NCBI GenBank assembly: GCA_963920705.1
Contig: CAWUCO010000207.1
Span: 930,001 to 994,000 of the forward strand
Source: Odiellus spinosus
Taxonomy: Eukaryota; Arthropoda; Arachnida; Opiliones; Phalangiidae
Length of the DNA: 64,000 bases
Reading direction: 5' to 3'
Made by a program: the position numbers and the translations under genes. Below the pieces are notes generated by a model. That model was not told where the DNA came from, did no database searches, and saw only the letters and a list, made by a program, of their open reading frames with translations. Below, in pieces: positions 51,023-62,976 of the stretch. How positions within the stretch are numbered: the stretch's first letter is position 1; each line of letters starts with the position of its first letter.

Positions 51023-53582
51023 CCCAAGTGTAGATCCACAAATTTCCCAAGTGTAGATCCACAAATTTCCAAGTATAGATCCACAAATTTCCAAGTATAG
51101 ATCCAATAATTTCCGGAGTGTAGATCCAATAATTTCCGTAGTGTAGATCCACAAATTTCCCGAGTGTAGATCCACAAATTTCCCGAGTGTAGATCCACAA
51201 ATTTCCCTAGTGTAGATCCACAAATTTCCCTAGTGTAGATCCACAAATTTCCCGAGTGTAGATCCACAAATTTACCGAGTGTAGATCCACAAATTTCCCG
51301 AGTGTAGATCCACAAATTTCCCGAGTGAAGATCCACAAATTTCCCAAGTATAGATCCACAAATTTCCCAAGTGTAGATCCACAAATTTCCCAAGTGTAGA
51401 TCCATAAATTTCCCAGGTGTAGATCCACAAATTTCCCAAGTGTAGATCCACAAATCTCAGAAGTATAGATTCACAAATTTCCCGAGAATAGATCCACAAA
51501 TTTCCTGAGTTTAGATCCACAAATTTCCCGAGTGTATATCCACAAATTTCCCGAGTGTATATCCACAAATTTCCCAAGTGTAGATCCACAAATTTCCCAA
51601 GTGTTGATCCACAAATTTCCCAAGTGTAGATCCACAAATTTCCCAAGTATATATCCACAAATTTCCAAGTATAGATCCAATAATTTCCGAAGTGTAGATC
51701 CAATAATTTCCGTAGTGTAGATCCACAAATTTCCCGAGTGTAGATCCACAAATTTCCCGAGTGTAGATCCACAAATTTCCCGAGTTTAGATCCACAAATT
51801 TCCCGAGTGTAGATCCACAAATTTCCCGAGTGTAGATCCACAAATTTCCCGAGTGTAGATCCACAAATTTCCCGAGTGAAGATCCACAAATTTCCCAAGT
51901 ATAGATCCACAAATTTCCCAAGTGTAGATCCACAAATTTCCAAAGCGTAGATCCAAAATTTCCCAAGTGTAGATCCACAAATTTCCCAAGAGTAGATCCA
52001 CAAATTTCCCAAGTGTAGATCCACAAATTTCCCAAGTGTAGATCCACAAATTCCCAAGTGTAGATCATCAAATTTCCCAAGTGTAGATCAACAAATTTCC
52101 CAAGTGTAGATCCACAAATTTCCCAAGTGTAGATCCACAAATTTCCCGAGTGTATATCCACAAATTTCCCGAGTGTAGATCCACAAATTTCCCAAGTGTA
52201 GATCCACAAATTTCCCAAGTGTAGATCCACAAATTTCAGAAGTATAGATTCACAAATTTCCCGAGAATAGACCCACTAATTTCCTGAGTTTAGATCCACA
52301 AATTTCCTGAGTTTAGATCCACAAATTTCCCGAGTGTATATCCAAAAATTTCCCGAGTGTAGATCCACAAATTTCCCGAGTGTAGATCCACAAATTTCCC
52401 AAGTGTAGATCCACAAATTTCCCAAGTGTAGATCCACAATTTCCCAAGTATAGATCCACAAATTTCCTAGTATAGATCCAATAATTTCCGGAGTGTAGAT
52501 CCAATAATTTCCGTAGTGTAGATCCACAAATTTCCCGAGTGTAGATCCACAAATTTCCCGAGTGTAGATCCACAAATTTCCCGAGTGTAGATCCACAAAT
52601 TTCCCGAGTGTAGATCCACAAATTTCCCGAGTGTAGATCCACAAATTTCCCAAGTGTAGATCCACAAATTTCCAAAGCGTAGATCCACAAATTTCCCAAG
52701 TGTAGATCCACAAATTTCCCAAGAGTAGATCCGCAAATTTCCCAAGTGTAGATCCACAAATTTAACAAGTGTAGATCCACAAATTTCCCAAGTGTAGATC
52801 CACAAATTTCCAAAGCGTAGATCCACAAATTTCCCAAGTGTAGATCCACAAATTTCCCAAGAGTAGATCCACAAATTTCCCAAGTGTAGATCCACAAATT
52901 TCCCAAGTGTAGATCCACAAATTCCCAAGTGTAGATCATCAAATTTCCCAAGTGTAGATCAACAAATTTCCCAAGTGTAGATCCACAAATTTCCCAAGTG
53001 TAGATCCCCAAATTTCCCAAGTGTAGATCCACAAATTCCCAAGTGTAGATCCACAAATTTCCCAAGTGTAGATCCACAAATTTTCAAGTATAGATCCACA
53101 AATTTACAAGTATAGATCCAATAATTTCCGGAGTGTAGACCCAATAATTTCCGTAGTGTAGATCCACAAATTTCCCGAGAATAGATCCACAAATTTCCTG
53201 AGTTTAGATCCACAAATTTCCCGAGTGTATATCCACAAATTTCCCGAGTGTAGATCCACAAATTTCCCAAGTGTAGATCCACAAATTTCCCAAGTGTAGA
53301 TCCACAAATTTCCCAAGTATAGATCCACAAATTTACAAGTATAGATCCTATAATTTCCGGAGTGTAGATCCAATAATTTCCGTAGTGTAGATCCACAAAT
53401 TTCCCGAGTGTAGATCCAAATAATCCCGAGTGTAGATCCACAAATTTCCCGAGTGTAGATCCACAAATTTCCCGAGTGTAGATCCACAAATTTCCCGAGT
53501 GTAGATCCACAAATTTCCCAAGTGTAGATCCAAAAATTTCCCTAGTGTGGATCCACAAATTTCCCAAGTGTAGATCCACAAA

Positions 53583-53699
53583 TTTCAGAAGTATAGATTC
53601 ACAAATTTCCCGAGTATAGATCCACAAATTTTGCTTTGTATAGATCCAAATTTTTATTTGTATAGATCCAAATCTCTCTTTGTATAGATCCACAAATTT
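53583..53699 (+). repeat. T-rich block 12 (short form)
   Basis: ATTTTGCTTTG is at 53,628 and GGATCC at 53,549. The GGTTCACGAA unit is missing, so the block is 23 bp shorter than the others, and one T-rich unit reads TTTTTATTTG. Confidence 0.8.
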
Positions 53700-54121
53700 C
53701 CCAAGCATAGATCCACAAATTTCCCGAGTGTAGATCCACAAATTTTCCGAGTGTAGATCCACAAATTTCCCAAGTGTAGATCCACAAATTTCTCGCGTGT
53801 AGATCCAATAATTTCCGTAGTGTAGATCCACAAATTTCCCGAGTGTAGATCCACAAATTTCCCGAGTGTAGATCCACAAATTTCCCAAGTATAGATCCAC
53901 AAATTTCCAAGTATAGATCCAAAAATTTCCGGAGTGTAGATCCAATAATTTCCGTAGTGTAGATCCACAAATTTCCCGAGTGTAGATCCACAAATTTCCC
54001 GCGTGTAGATCCACAAATTTCCCGAGTGTAGATCCACAAATTTCCCGAGTGTAGATCCACAAATTTCCCGAGTGTAGATCCACAAATTTCCCGATTGTAG
54101 ATCCACAAATTTCCCGAGTGA

Positions 54122-54840
54122 AGATCCACAAATTTCCCAAGTATAGATCCACAAATTTCCCAAGTTTAGATACACAAATTTCCAAAGCGTAGATACACAA
54201 ATTTCCAAAGTGTAGATCCACAAATTTCCCAAGAGTAGATCCGCAAATTTCCCAAGTGTAGATCCACAAATTTAACAAGTGTAGATCCACAAATTTCCCA
54301 AATGTAGATCATCAAATTTCATAAGTGTAGATCAACAAATTTCCCAAGTGTAGATCAACAAATTTCCCAAGTGTAGATCCACAAATTTCCCAAGTGTAGA
54401 TCCACAAATTTCCCAAGTGTAGATCCACAAATTCCCAAGTGTAGATCCACAAATTTCCCAAGTGTAGATCCACAAATTTCCAAGTATAGATCCACAAATT
54501 TCCAAGTATAGATCTAATAATTTCCGGAGTGTAGACCCAATAATTTCCGTAGTGTAGATCCACAAATTTCCCGAGAATAGATCCACAAATTTCCAAGTAT
54601 AGATCCAATAATTTCCGGAGTGTAGATCCAATAATTTCCGTAGTGTAGATCCACAAATTTCCCGAGTGTAGATCCAAATAATCCCGAGTGTAGAACCACA
54701 AATTTCCCGAGTGTAGATCCACAAATTTCCCGAGTGTAGATCCACAAATTTCCCGAGTGTAGATCCACAAATTTCCCAAGTGTAGATCCACAAATTCCCA
54801 AGTGTAGATCCACAAATTTCCCAAGTGTAGATCCACAAAT
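54122..54840 (+). repeat. 719-bp block, copy 1
   Basis: This segment matches 55,882-56,600 at an offset of 1,760. Both have TTTAGATACAC followed by AAAGCGTAGATACAC, AAATTTCATAAGTG, two GATCAAC units and GTAGAACCAC. The copies diverge after 54,840, where this one continues TTTTCAAGTATAG. Confidence 0.75.
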
Positions 54841-55256
54841 TTTCAAGTATAGATCCACAAATTTCCAAGTATAGATCCAATAATTTCCGGAGTGTAGACC
54901 CAATAATTTCCGTAGTGTAGATCCACAAATTTCCCGAGAATAGATCCACAAATTTCCTGAGTTTAGATCCACAAATTTCCCGAGTGTATATCCACAAATT
55001 TCCCGAGTGTAGATCCACAAATTTCCCAAGTGTAGATCCACAAATTTCCCAAGTGTAGATCCACAAATTTCCCAAGTATAGATCCACAAATTTCCAAGTA
55101 TAGATCCAATAATTTCCGGAGTGTAGATCCAATAATTTCCGTAGTGTAGATCCACAAATTTCCCGAGTGTAGATCCAAATAATCCCGAGTGTAGATCCAC
55201 AAATTTCCCGAGTGTAGATCCACAAATTTCCCGAGTGTAGATCCACAAATTTCCCG

Positions 55257-55919
55257 AGTGTAGATCCACAAATTTCCCGAGTGTAGATCCACAAATTTCC
55301 CAAGTGTAGATCCACAAATTTCCCTAGTGTGGATCCACAAATTTCCCAAGTGTAGATCCACAAATTTCAGAAGTATAGATTCACAAATTTCCCGAGTATA
55401 GGTTCACGAATTTCCCGAGTATAGATCCACAAATTTTGCTTTGTATAGATCCAAATTTTTCTTTGTATAGATCCAAATCTCTCTTTGTATAGATCCACAA
55501 ATTTCCCAAGCGTAGATCCACAAATTTCCCGAGTGTAGATCCACAAATTTCCCGAGTGTAGATCCACAAATTTCCCAAGTGTACATCCACAAATTTCCCG
55601 CGTGTAGATCCAATAATTTCCGTAGTGTAGATCCACAAATTTCCCGAGTGTAGATCCACAAATTTCCCGAGTGTAGATCCACAAATTTCCCGAGTGTAGA
55701 TCCACAAATTTCCCGAGTGTAGATCCACAAATGTCCCGAGTGTAGATCCACAAATTTCCCGAGTGAAGATCCACAAATTTCCCAAGTATAGATCCACAAA
55801 TTTCCCAAGTGTAGATCCGCAAATTTCCCAAGTGTAGATCCACAAATTTAACAAGTGTAGATCCACAAATTAACCAAGTGTAGATCCACAAATTTCCCAA
55901 GTATAGATCCACAAATTTC
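55257..55919 (+). repeat. 2,289-bp offset pair, copy 1
   Basis: This segment matches 57,546-58,208. Both include T-rich blocks, an AAATGTCCCGAG unit (55,731 and 58,020) and AATTAACCAAG (55,869 and 58,158). Copy 1 has CCGCGTG near 55,599 where copy 2 has CCGTGTG. Confidence 0.7.
55365..55504 (+). repeat. T-rich block 13
   Basis: ATTTTGCTTTG is at 55,433 and GGATCC at 55,331. It is the full-length form as in domain II. Confidence 0.82.
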
Positions 55920-56600
55920 CCAAGTTTAGATACACAAATTTCCAAAGCGTAGATACACAAATTTCCAAAGTGTAGATCCACAAATTTCCCAAGAGTAGAT
56001 CCGCAAATTTCCCAAGTGTAGATCCACAAATTTAACAAGTGTAGATCCACAAATTTCCCAAATGTAGATCATCAAATTTCATAAGTGTAGATCAACAAAT
56101 TTCCCAAGTGTAGATCAACAAATTTCCCAAGTGTAGATCCACAAATTTCCCAAGTGTAGATCCACAAATTTCCCAAGTGTAGATCCACAAATTCCCAAGT
56201 GTAGATCCACAAATTTCCCAAGTGTAGATCCACAAATTTCCAAGTATAGATCCACAAATTTCCAAGTATAGATCTAATAATTTCCGGAGTGTAGACCCAA
56301 TAATTTCCGTAGTGTAGATCCACAAATTTCCCGAGAATAGATCCACAAATTTCCAAGTATAGATCCAATAATTTCCGGAGTGTAGATCCAATAATTTCCG
56401 TAGTGTAGATCCACAAATTTCCCGAGTGTAGATCCAAATAATCCCGAGTGTAGAACCACAAATTTCCCGAGTGTAGATCCACAAATTTCCCGAGTGTAGA
56501 TCCACAAATTTCCCGAGTGTAGATCCACAAATTTCCCAAGTGTAGATCCACAAATTCCCAAGTGTAGATCCACAAATTTCCCAAGTGTAGATCCACAAAT
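55882..56600 (+). repeat. 719-bp block, copy 2
   Basis: This is the second copy of 54,122-54,840. On the left it joins sequence that matches 58,150-58,170 (via the 2,289 offset); on the right it joins the domain III segment, within 17 bp of shared sequence at 56,584-56,600. Confidence 0.75.
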
Positions 56601-57567
56601 TTCCCGAGTGTAGATCCACAAATTTACCGAGTGTAGATCCACAAATTTCCCGAGTGTAGATCCACAAATTTCCCGAGTGAAGATCCACAAATTTCCCAAG
56701 TATAGATCCACAAATTTCCCAAGTGTAGATCCACAAATTTCCCAAGTGTAGATCCATAAATTTCCCAGGTGTAGATCCACAAATTTCCCGAGTGTATATC
56801 CACAAATTTCCCGAGTGTAGATCCACAAATTTCCCAAGTGTAGATCCACAAATTTCCCAAGTGTAGATCCACAAATTTCAGAAGTATAGATTCACAAATT
56901 TCCCGAGAATAGACCCACTAATTTCCTGAGTTTAGATCCACAAATTTCCTGAGTTTAGATCCACAAATTTAACGAGTGTATATCCACAAATTTCCCCAGT
57001 GTATATCCACAAATTTCCCAAGTGTAGATCCACAAATTTCCCAAGTGTTGATCCACAAATTTCCCAAGTGTAGATCCACAAATTTCCCAAGTATAGATCC
57101 ACAAATTTCCAAGTATAGATCCAATAATTTCCGAAGTGTAGATCCAATAATTTCCGTAGTGTAGATCCACAAATTTCCCGAGTGTAGATCCACAAATTTC
57201 CCGAGTGTAGATCCACAAATTTCCCGAGTGTAGATCCACATATTTCCCGAGTGTAGATCCACAAATTTCCCGAGTGTAGATCCACAAATTTCCCAAGAGT
57301 AGATCCACAAATTTCCCAAGTGTAGATCCACAAATTTCCCAAGTGTAGATCCACAAATTCCCAAGTGTAGATTCACAAATTTCCCAAGTGTAGATCCACA
57401 AATTTCCAAGTATAGATCCACAAATTTCCAAGTATAGATCCAATAATTTCCGGAGTGTAGATCCAATAATTTCCGTAGTGTAGATCCACAAATTTCCCGA
57501 GTGTAGATCCACAAATTTCCCGAGTGTAGATCCACAAATTTCCCTAGTGTAGATCCACAAATTTCCC
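56584..57567 (+). repeat. 984-bp domain III segment embedded in domain IV
   Basis: This segment carries the domain III markers CATAAATTTCCCAGGTG (56,755), CCCACTAATTTCCTGAG (56,910), CCCCAGTGTATATCC, GTTGATCC (57,047), CCGAAGTG and ACATATTTCCC, none of which occur elsewhere in domain IV. It matches 44,201-45,184 without a difference that I could see. Both joins fall inside ordinary monomer homology, and unit phase is kept. Confidence 0.8.
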
Positions 57568-58208
57568 GAGTGTAGATCCACAAATTTCCCAAGTGTAGAT
57601 CCACAAATTTCCCTAGTGTGGATCCACAAATTTCCCAAGTGTAGATCCACAAATTTCAGAAGTATAGATTCACAAATTTCCCGAGTATAGGTTCACGAAT
57701 TTCCCGAGTATAGATCCACAAATTTTGCTTTGTATAGATCCAAATTTTTCTTTGTATAGATCCAAATCTCTCTTTGTATAGATCCACAAATTTCCCAAGC
57801 GTAGATCCACAAATTTCCCGAGTGTAGATCCACAAATTTCCCGAGTGTAGATCCACAAATTTCCCAAGTGTAGATCCACAAATTTCCCGTGTGTAGATCC
57901 AATAATTTCCGTAGTGTAGATCCACAAATTTCCCGAGTGTAGATCCACAAATTTCCCGAGTGTAGATCCACAAATTTCCCGAGTGTAGATCCACAAATTT
58001 CCCGAGTGTAGATCCACAAATGTCCCGAGTGTAGATCCACAAATTTCCCGAGTGAAGATCCACAAATTTCCCAAGTATAGATCCACAAATTTCCCAAGTG
58101 TAGATCCGCAAATTTCCCAAGTGTAGATCCACAAATTTAACAAGTGTAGATCCACAAATTAACCAAGTGTAGATCCACAAATTTCCCAAGTATAGATCCA
58201 CAAATTTC
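57546..58208 (+). repeat. 2,289-bp offset pair, copy 2
   Basis: This is the second copy of 55,257-55,919, entered directly from the domain III segment. It continues beyond 58,208 with a CCAAGTATAG unit and GATCCAAAAATTTCCGG, as at about 53,910. Confidence 0.7.
57654..57793 (+). repeat. T-rich block 14
   Basis: ATTTTGCTTTG is at 57,722 and GGATCC at 57,620. It is the 2,289-bp partner of block 13. Confidence 0.82.
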
Positions 58209-59330
58209 CAAGTATAGATCCAAAAATTTCCGGAGTGTAGATCCAATAATTTCCGTAGTGTAGATCCACAAATTTCCCGAGTGTAGATCCACAAATTTCC
58301 CGCGTGTAGATCCACAAATTTCCCGAGTGTAGATCCACAAATTTCCCGAGTGTAGATCCACAAATTTCCCGAGTGTAGATCCACAAATTTCCCGATTGTA
58401 GATCCACAAATTTCCCGAGTGAAGATCCACAAATTTCCCAAGTATAGATCCACAAATTTCCCAAGTTTAGATACACAAATTTCCAAAGCGTAGATAAACA
58501 AATTTCCCAAGAGTAGATCCGCAAATTTCCCAAGTGTAGATCCACAAATTTAACAAGTGTAGATCCACAAATTTCCCAAGTGTAGATCCACAAATTTCCC
58601 AAATGTAGATCATCAAATTTCCCAAGTGTAGATCAACAAATTTCCCAAGTGTAGATCCACAAATTTCCCAAGTGTAGATCCACAAATTTCCCAAGTGTAG
58701 ATCCACAAATTCCCAAGTGTAGATCCACAAATTTCCCAAGTGTAGATCCACAAATTTCCAAGTATAGATCCACAAATTTCCAAGTATAGATCCAATAATT
58801 TCCGGAGTGTAGACCCAATAATTTCCGTAGTGTAGATCCACAAATTTCCCGAGAATAGATCCACAAATTTCCTGAGTTTAGATCCACAAATTTTACGAGT
58901 GTATATCCACAAATTTCCCGAGTGTAGATCCACAAATTTCCCAAGTGTAGATCCACAAATTTCCCAAGTGTAGATCCACAAATTTCCCAAGTATAGATCC
59001 ACAAATTTCCAAGTGTAGATCCAATAATTTCCGGAGTGTAGATCCAATAATTTCCGTAGTGTAGATCCACAAATTTCCCGAGTGTAGATCCAAATAATCC
59101 CGAGTGTAGAACCACAAATTTCCCGAGTGTAGATCCACAAATTTCCCGAGTGTAGATCCACAAATTTCCCGAGTGTAGATCCACAAATTTCCCAAGTGTA
59201 GATCCACAAATTTCCCTAGTGTGGATCCACAAATTTCCCAAGTGTAGATCCACAAATTTCAGAAGTATCGATTCACAAATTTCCCGAGTATAGGTTCACG
59301 AATTTCCCGAGTATAGATCCACAAATTTCC
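58180..59330 (+). repeat. 1,443-bp offset pair, copy 1
   Basis: This segment matches about 59,623-60,773, with a stretch at an offset of 1,466 caused by one unit missing near 58,490 and one extra near 58,680. Shared variants are GATCCAAAAATTTCCGG (58,217 and 59,660), CCCGATTGTAG (58,391 and 59,834), GTAGAACCAC and GTATCGATTC. Copy 1 ends in the truncated T-rich block. Confidence 0.65.
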
Positions 59331-59345
59331 TGAGTTTAGATCCAC
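59258..59345 (+). repeat. Truncated T-rich block lacking its T-rich core
   Basis: The sequence starts like a block (TTTCAGAAGTATCGATTC, GGTTCACGAA, CCGAGTATAG) but then passes to AAATTTCCTGAGTTTAG where ATTTTGCTTTG is expected. GGATCC is present upstream at 59,223. The simplest reading is an exchange inside the block that removed the three T-rich units. Confidence 0.68.
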
Positions 59346-59622
59346 AAATTTCCCGAGTGTAGATCCACAAATTTCCCGAGTGTAGATCCACAAATTTCCT
59401 GAGTTTAGATCCACAAATTTCCCGAGTGTAGATCCACAAATTTCCCGAGTGTAGATCCACAAATTTCCCGAGGGTAGATCCACAAATTTCCCGAGTGAAG
59501 ATCCACAAATTTCCCAAGTATAGATCCACAAATTTCCCAAATGTAGATCCGCAAATTTCCCAAGTGTAGATCCACAAATTTAACAAGTGTAGATCCACAA
59601 ATTAACCAAGTGTAGATCCACA

Positions 59623-60773
59623 AATTTCCCAAGTATAGATCCACAAATTTCCAAGCATAGATCCAAAAATTTCCGGAGTGTAGATCCAATAATTTCCGTA
59701 GTGTAGATCCACAAATTTCCCGAGTGTAGATCCACAAATTTACCGCGTGTAGATCCACAAATTTCCCGAGTGTAGATCCACAAATTTCCCGAGTGTAGAT
59801 CCACAAATTTCCCGAGTGTAGATCCACAAATTTCCCGATTGTAGATCCACAAATTTCCCGAGTGAAGATCCACAAATTTCTCAAGTATAGATCCACAAAT
59901 TTCCCAAGTTTAGATCCACAAACTTCCAAAGCGTAGATCCACAAATTTCCCAAGTGTAGATCCACAAATTTCCCAAGAGTAGATCCGCAAATTTCCCAAG
60001 TGTAGATCCACAAATTTAACAAGTGTAGATCCACAAATTTCCCAAGTGTAGATCCACAAATTTCCCAAATGTAGATCATCAAATTTCCCAAGTGTAGATC
60101 AACAAATTTCCCAAGTGTAGATCCACAAATTTCCCAAGTGTAGATCCACAAATTCCCAAGTGTAGATCCACAAATTTCCCAAGTGTAGATCCACAAATTT
60201 CCAAGTATAGATCCACAAATTTCCAAGTATAGATCCAATAATTTCCGGAGTGTAGACCCAATAATTTCCGTAGTGTAGATCCACAAATTTCCCGAGAATA
60301 GATCCACAAATTTCCTGAGTTTAGATCCACAAATTTCCCGAGTGTATATCCACAAATTTCCCGAGTGTAGATCCACAAATTTCCCAAGTGTAGATCCACA
60401 AATTTCCCAAGTGTAGATCCACAAATTTCCCAAGTATAGATCCACAAATTTCCAAGTATAGATCCAATAATTTCCGGAGTGTAGATCCAATAATTTCCGT
60501 AGTGTAGATCCACAAATTTCCCGAGTGTAGATCCAAATAATCCCGAGTGTAGAACCACAAATTTCCCGAGTGTAGATCCACAAATTTCCCGAGTGTAGAT
60601 CCACAAATTTCCCGAGTGTAGATCCACAAATTTCCCAATTGTAGATCCACAAATTTCCCTAGTGTGGATCCACAAATTTCCCAAGTGTAGATCCACAAAT
60701 TTCAGAAGTATCGATTCACAAATTTCCCGAGTATAGGTTCACGAATTTCCCGAGTATAGATCCACAAATTTTG
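59623..60773 (+). repeat. 1,443-bp offset pair, copy 2
   Basis: This is the second copy of 58,180-59,330. Unlike copy 1 it leads into a complete T-rich block at 60,700. Confidence 0.65.
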
Positions 60774-60839
60774 CTTTGTATAGATCCAAATTTTTCTTAG
60801 TATTGATCCAAATCTCTCTTTGTATAGATTCACAAATTT
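60700..60839 (+). repeat. T-rich block 15 (diverged)
   Basis: ATTTTGCTTTG is at 60,768 and GGATCC at 60,666. It has the changes GTATCGATTC at the start and TTCTTAGTATTG in the middle T-rich unit. It is the last block in the window. Confidence 0.8.
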
Positions 60840-61606
60840 CCCAAGCGTAGATCCACAAATTTCCCAAGTGTAGATCAACAAATTTCCCAAGTGTAGATCC
60901 AGAAATTTCCAAGTATAGATCCACAAATTTCCAAGTATAGATCCAATAATTTCCGGAGTGTAGATCCAATAATTTCCGTAGTGTAGATCCACAAATTTCC
61001 CAAGTGTAGATCCACAAATTTCCCAAGTGTAGATCCACAAATTTCCAGAGTGTAGATCCACAAATTTCCCAAGTGTAGATCCACAAATATTCAAGTATAG
61101 ATCCAATAATTTCCGGAGTGTAGATCCAATAATTTCCGTAGTGTAGATCCACAAATTTCCTGAGTGTAGATCCAAAAATCCCGAGTGTAGATCCACAAAT
61201 TTCCCAAGTGTAGATCCACAAATTTCCCAAGTGTAGATCCACAAATTTCCCAAGTGTAGATCCACAAATTCCGAAGTGTAGATCCACAAATTTCCCAAGT
61301 GTAGATCCACAAATTTCCAAGTATAGATCCACAAATTTCCAAGTATAGATCCAATAATTTCCGGAGTGTAGATCCAATAATTTCCGTAGTGTAGATCCAC
61401 AAATTTCCAGAGTGTAGATCCACAAATTTCCCGAGTGTAGATCCACAAATTTCCCAAGTATAGATCCACAAATTTCCCAAGTGTAGAACCACAAATTTCA
61501 GAAGTATAGATTCACAAATTTCCCGAGTATAGTTTCACAAATTTCCCGAGAATAGATCCATAAATTTCCCGAGTTTAGATCCACAAATTTCCCAAAAGTA
61601 GATCAT

Positions 61607-62291
61607 CAAATTTCCCAAGTGTAGATCCACAAATTTCCCAAGTGTAGATCCACAAATTTCCCAAGTGTAGATCCACAAATTTCCCAAGTGTAGATCCACA
61701 AATTTCCCAAGTGTAGATCCACAAATTCCCAAGTGTAGATCCATAAATTTCCCAAGTGTAGATCCACAAATTTCCAAGTATAGATCCACAAATTTCCCAA
61801 GTGTAGATCCACAAATTTCCCAAGTGTAGATCCACAAATTTCCCAAGTGTAGATCCACAAATTTCCCAAGTGTAGATCCACAAATTTCCCAAGTGTAGAT
61901 ACACAAATTTCCCAAGTGTAGATCAACAAATTCCCAAGTGTAGATCCACAAATTTCCCAAGTGTAGATCCACAAATTTCCAAGTATAGATCCAATAATTT
62001 CCGGAGTGTAGATCCAATAATTTCCGTAGTGTAGATCCACAAATTTCCCGAGTTTAGATCCAATAATTTCCGTAGTGTAGATCCACAAATTTCCCGAGTG
62101 TAGATCCACAAATTTCCCTAGTGTAGATCCAAAAATTTCCCGAGTGTAGATCCACAAATTTACCGAGTGTAGATCCACAAATTATCCGAGTGTAGATCCA
62201 CAAATTTCCCGAGTGAAGATCCACAAATTTCCCAAGTATAGATCCACAAATTTCCCAAGTGTAGATCCACAAATTTCCCAAGTGTAAATCA
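61607..62291 (+). repeat. 685-bp tandem duplication, copy 1
   Basis: Every variant recurs 685 bp later, including GATACAC (61,898 and 62,583), GATCAAC, the doubled CCGTAG unit, AATTATCCGAG (62,171 and 62,856) and the 22-bp GTAAATCACAAATTT unit (62,284 and 62,969). Confidence 0.75.
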
Positions 62292-62976
62292 CAAATTTCC
62301 CAAGTGTAGATCCACAAATTTCCCAAGTGTAGATCCACAAATTTTTCAAGTGTAGATCCACAAATTTCCCAAGTGTAGATCCACAAATTTCCCAAGTGTA
62401 GATCCACAAATTCCCAAGTGTAGATCCATAAATTTCCCAAGTGTAGATCCACAAATTTCCAAGTATAGATCCACAAATTTCCCAAGTGTAGATCCACAAA
62501 TTTCCCAAGTGTAGATCCACAAATTTCCCAAGTGTAGATCCACAAATTTCCCAAGTGTAGATCCACAAATTTCCCAAGTGTAGATACACAAATTTCCCAA
62601 GTGTAGATCAACAAATTCCCAAGTGTAGATCCACAAATTTCCCAAGTGTAGATCCACAAATTTCCAAGTATAGATCCAATAATTTCCGGAGTGTAGATCC
62701 AATAATTTCCGTAGTGTAGATCCACAAATTTCCCGAGTTTAGATCCAATAATTTCCGTAGTGTAGATCCACAAATTTCCCGAGTGTAGATCCACAAATTT
62801 CCCTAGTGTAGATCCAAAAATTTCCCGAGTGTAGATCCACAAATTTACCGAGTGTAGATCCACAAATTATCCGAGTGTAGATCCACAAATTTCCCGAGTG
62901 AAGATCCACAAATTTCCCAAGTATAGATCCACAAATTTCCCAAGTGTAGATCCACAAATTTCCCAAGTGTAAATCA
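62292..62976 (+). repeat. 685-bp tandem duplication, copy 2
   Basis: This is the adjoining copy of 61,607-62,291. It differs by AATTTTTCAAG near 62,340, where copy 1 has AATTTCCCAAG. Confidence 0.75.

Larger units (their letters stand above)
34130..52335 (+). repeat. HOR domain III (GTTGATCC / CCCAGGTG class)
   Basis: Eighteen copies of a unit bearing GTTGATCC mark this domain, at about 35,746, 36,708, 37,510, 38,429, 39,140, 40,059, 40,998, 41,915, 42,716, 43,518, 44,664, 45,534, 47,298, 48,053, 48,831, 49,633, 50,756 and 51,603. The commonest spacings are about 800 and 920 bp. Companion markers are CATAAATTTCCCAGGTG (13 copies), AATAATTTCCGAAGTG in place of the CCGGAGTG seen elsewhere, CCCACTAATTTCCTGAG, and ACATATTTCCC. 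Copies fall into two main types by the units before GTTGATCC: doubled CCCGAGTGTATATCC, or CCCCAGTGTATATCC. T-rich blocks and GGATCC are absent. Confidence 0.82.
52336..61500 (+). repeat. HOR domain IV (mosaic of classes)
   Basis: Domain III markers stop at about 52,335 and domain I/II variants return (CCGGAGTG, CCAAATAATCCCGAG, TTTAACAAG, GATCATC). Four T-rich blocks occur at 53,583, 55,365, 57,654 and 60,700. Private variants include TTTAGATACAC (54,165; 55,925; 58,467), ATAAGTGTAGATCAAC, and a single AATAATTTCCGTAG preceded by CCGCGTG or CCGTGTG. The domain is assembled from blocks that each match a different place in the window, with switches inside monomer homology. It includes a 984-bp piece of domain III at 56,584-57,567. 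No gene is present. Confidence 0.75.
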
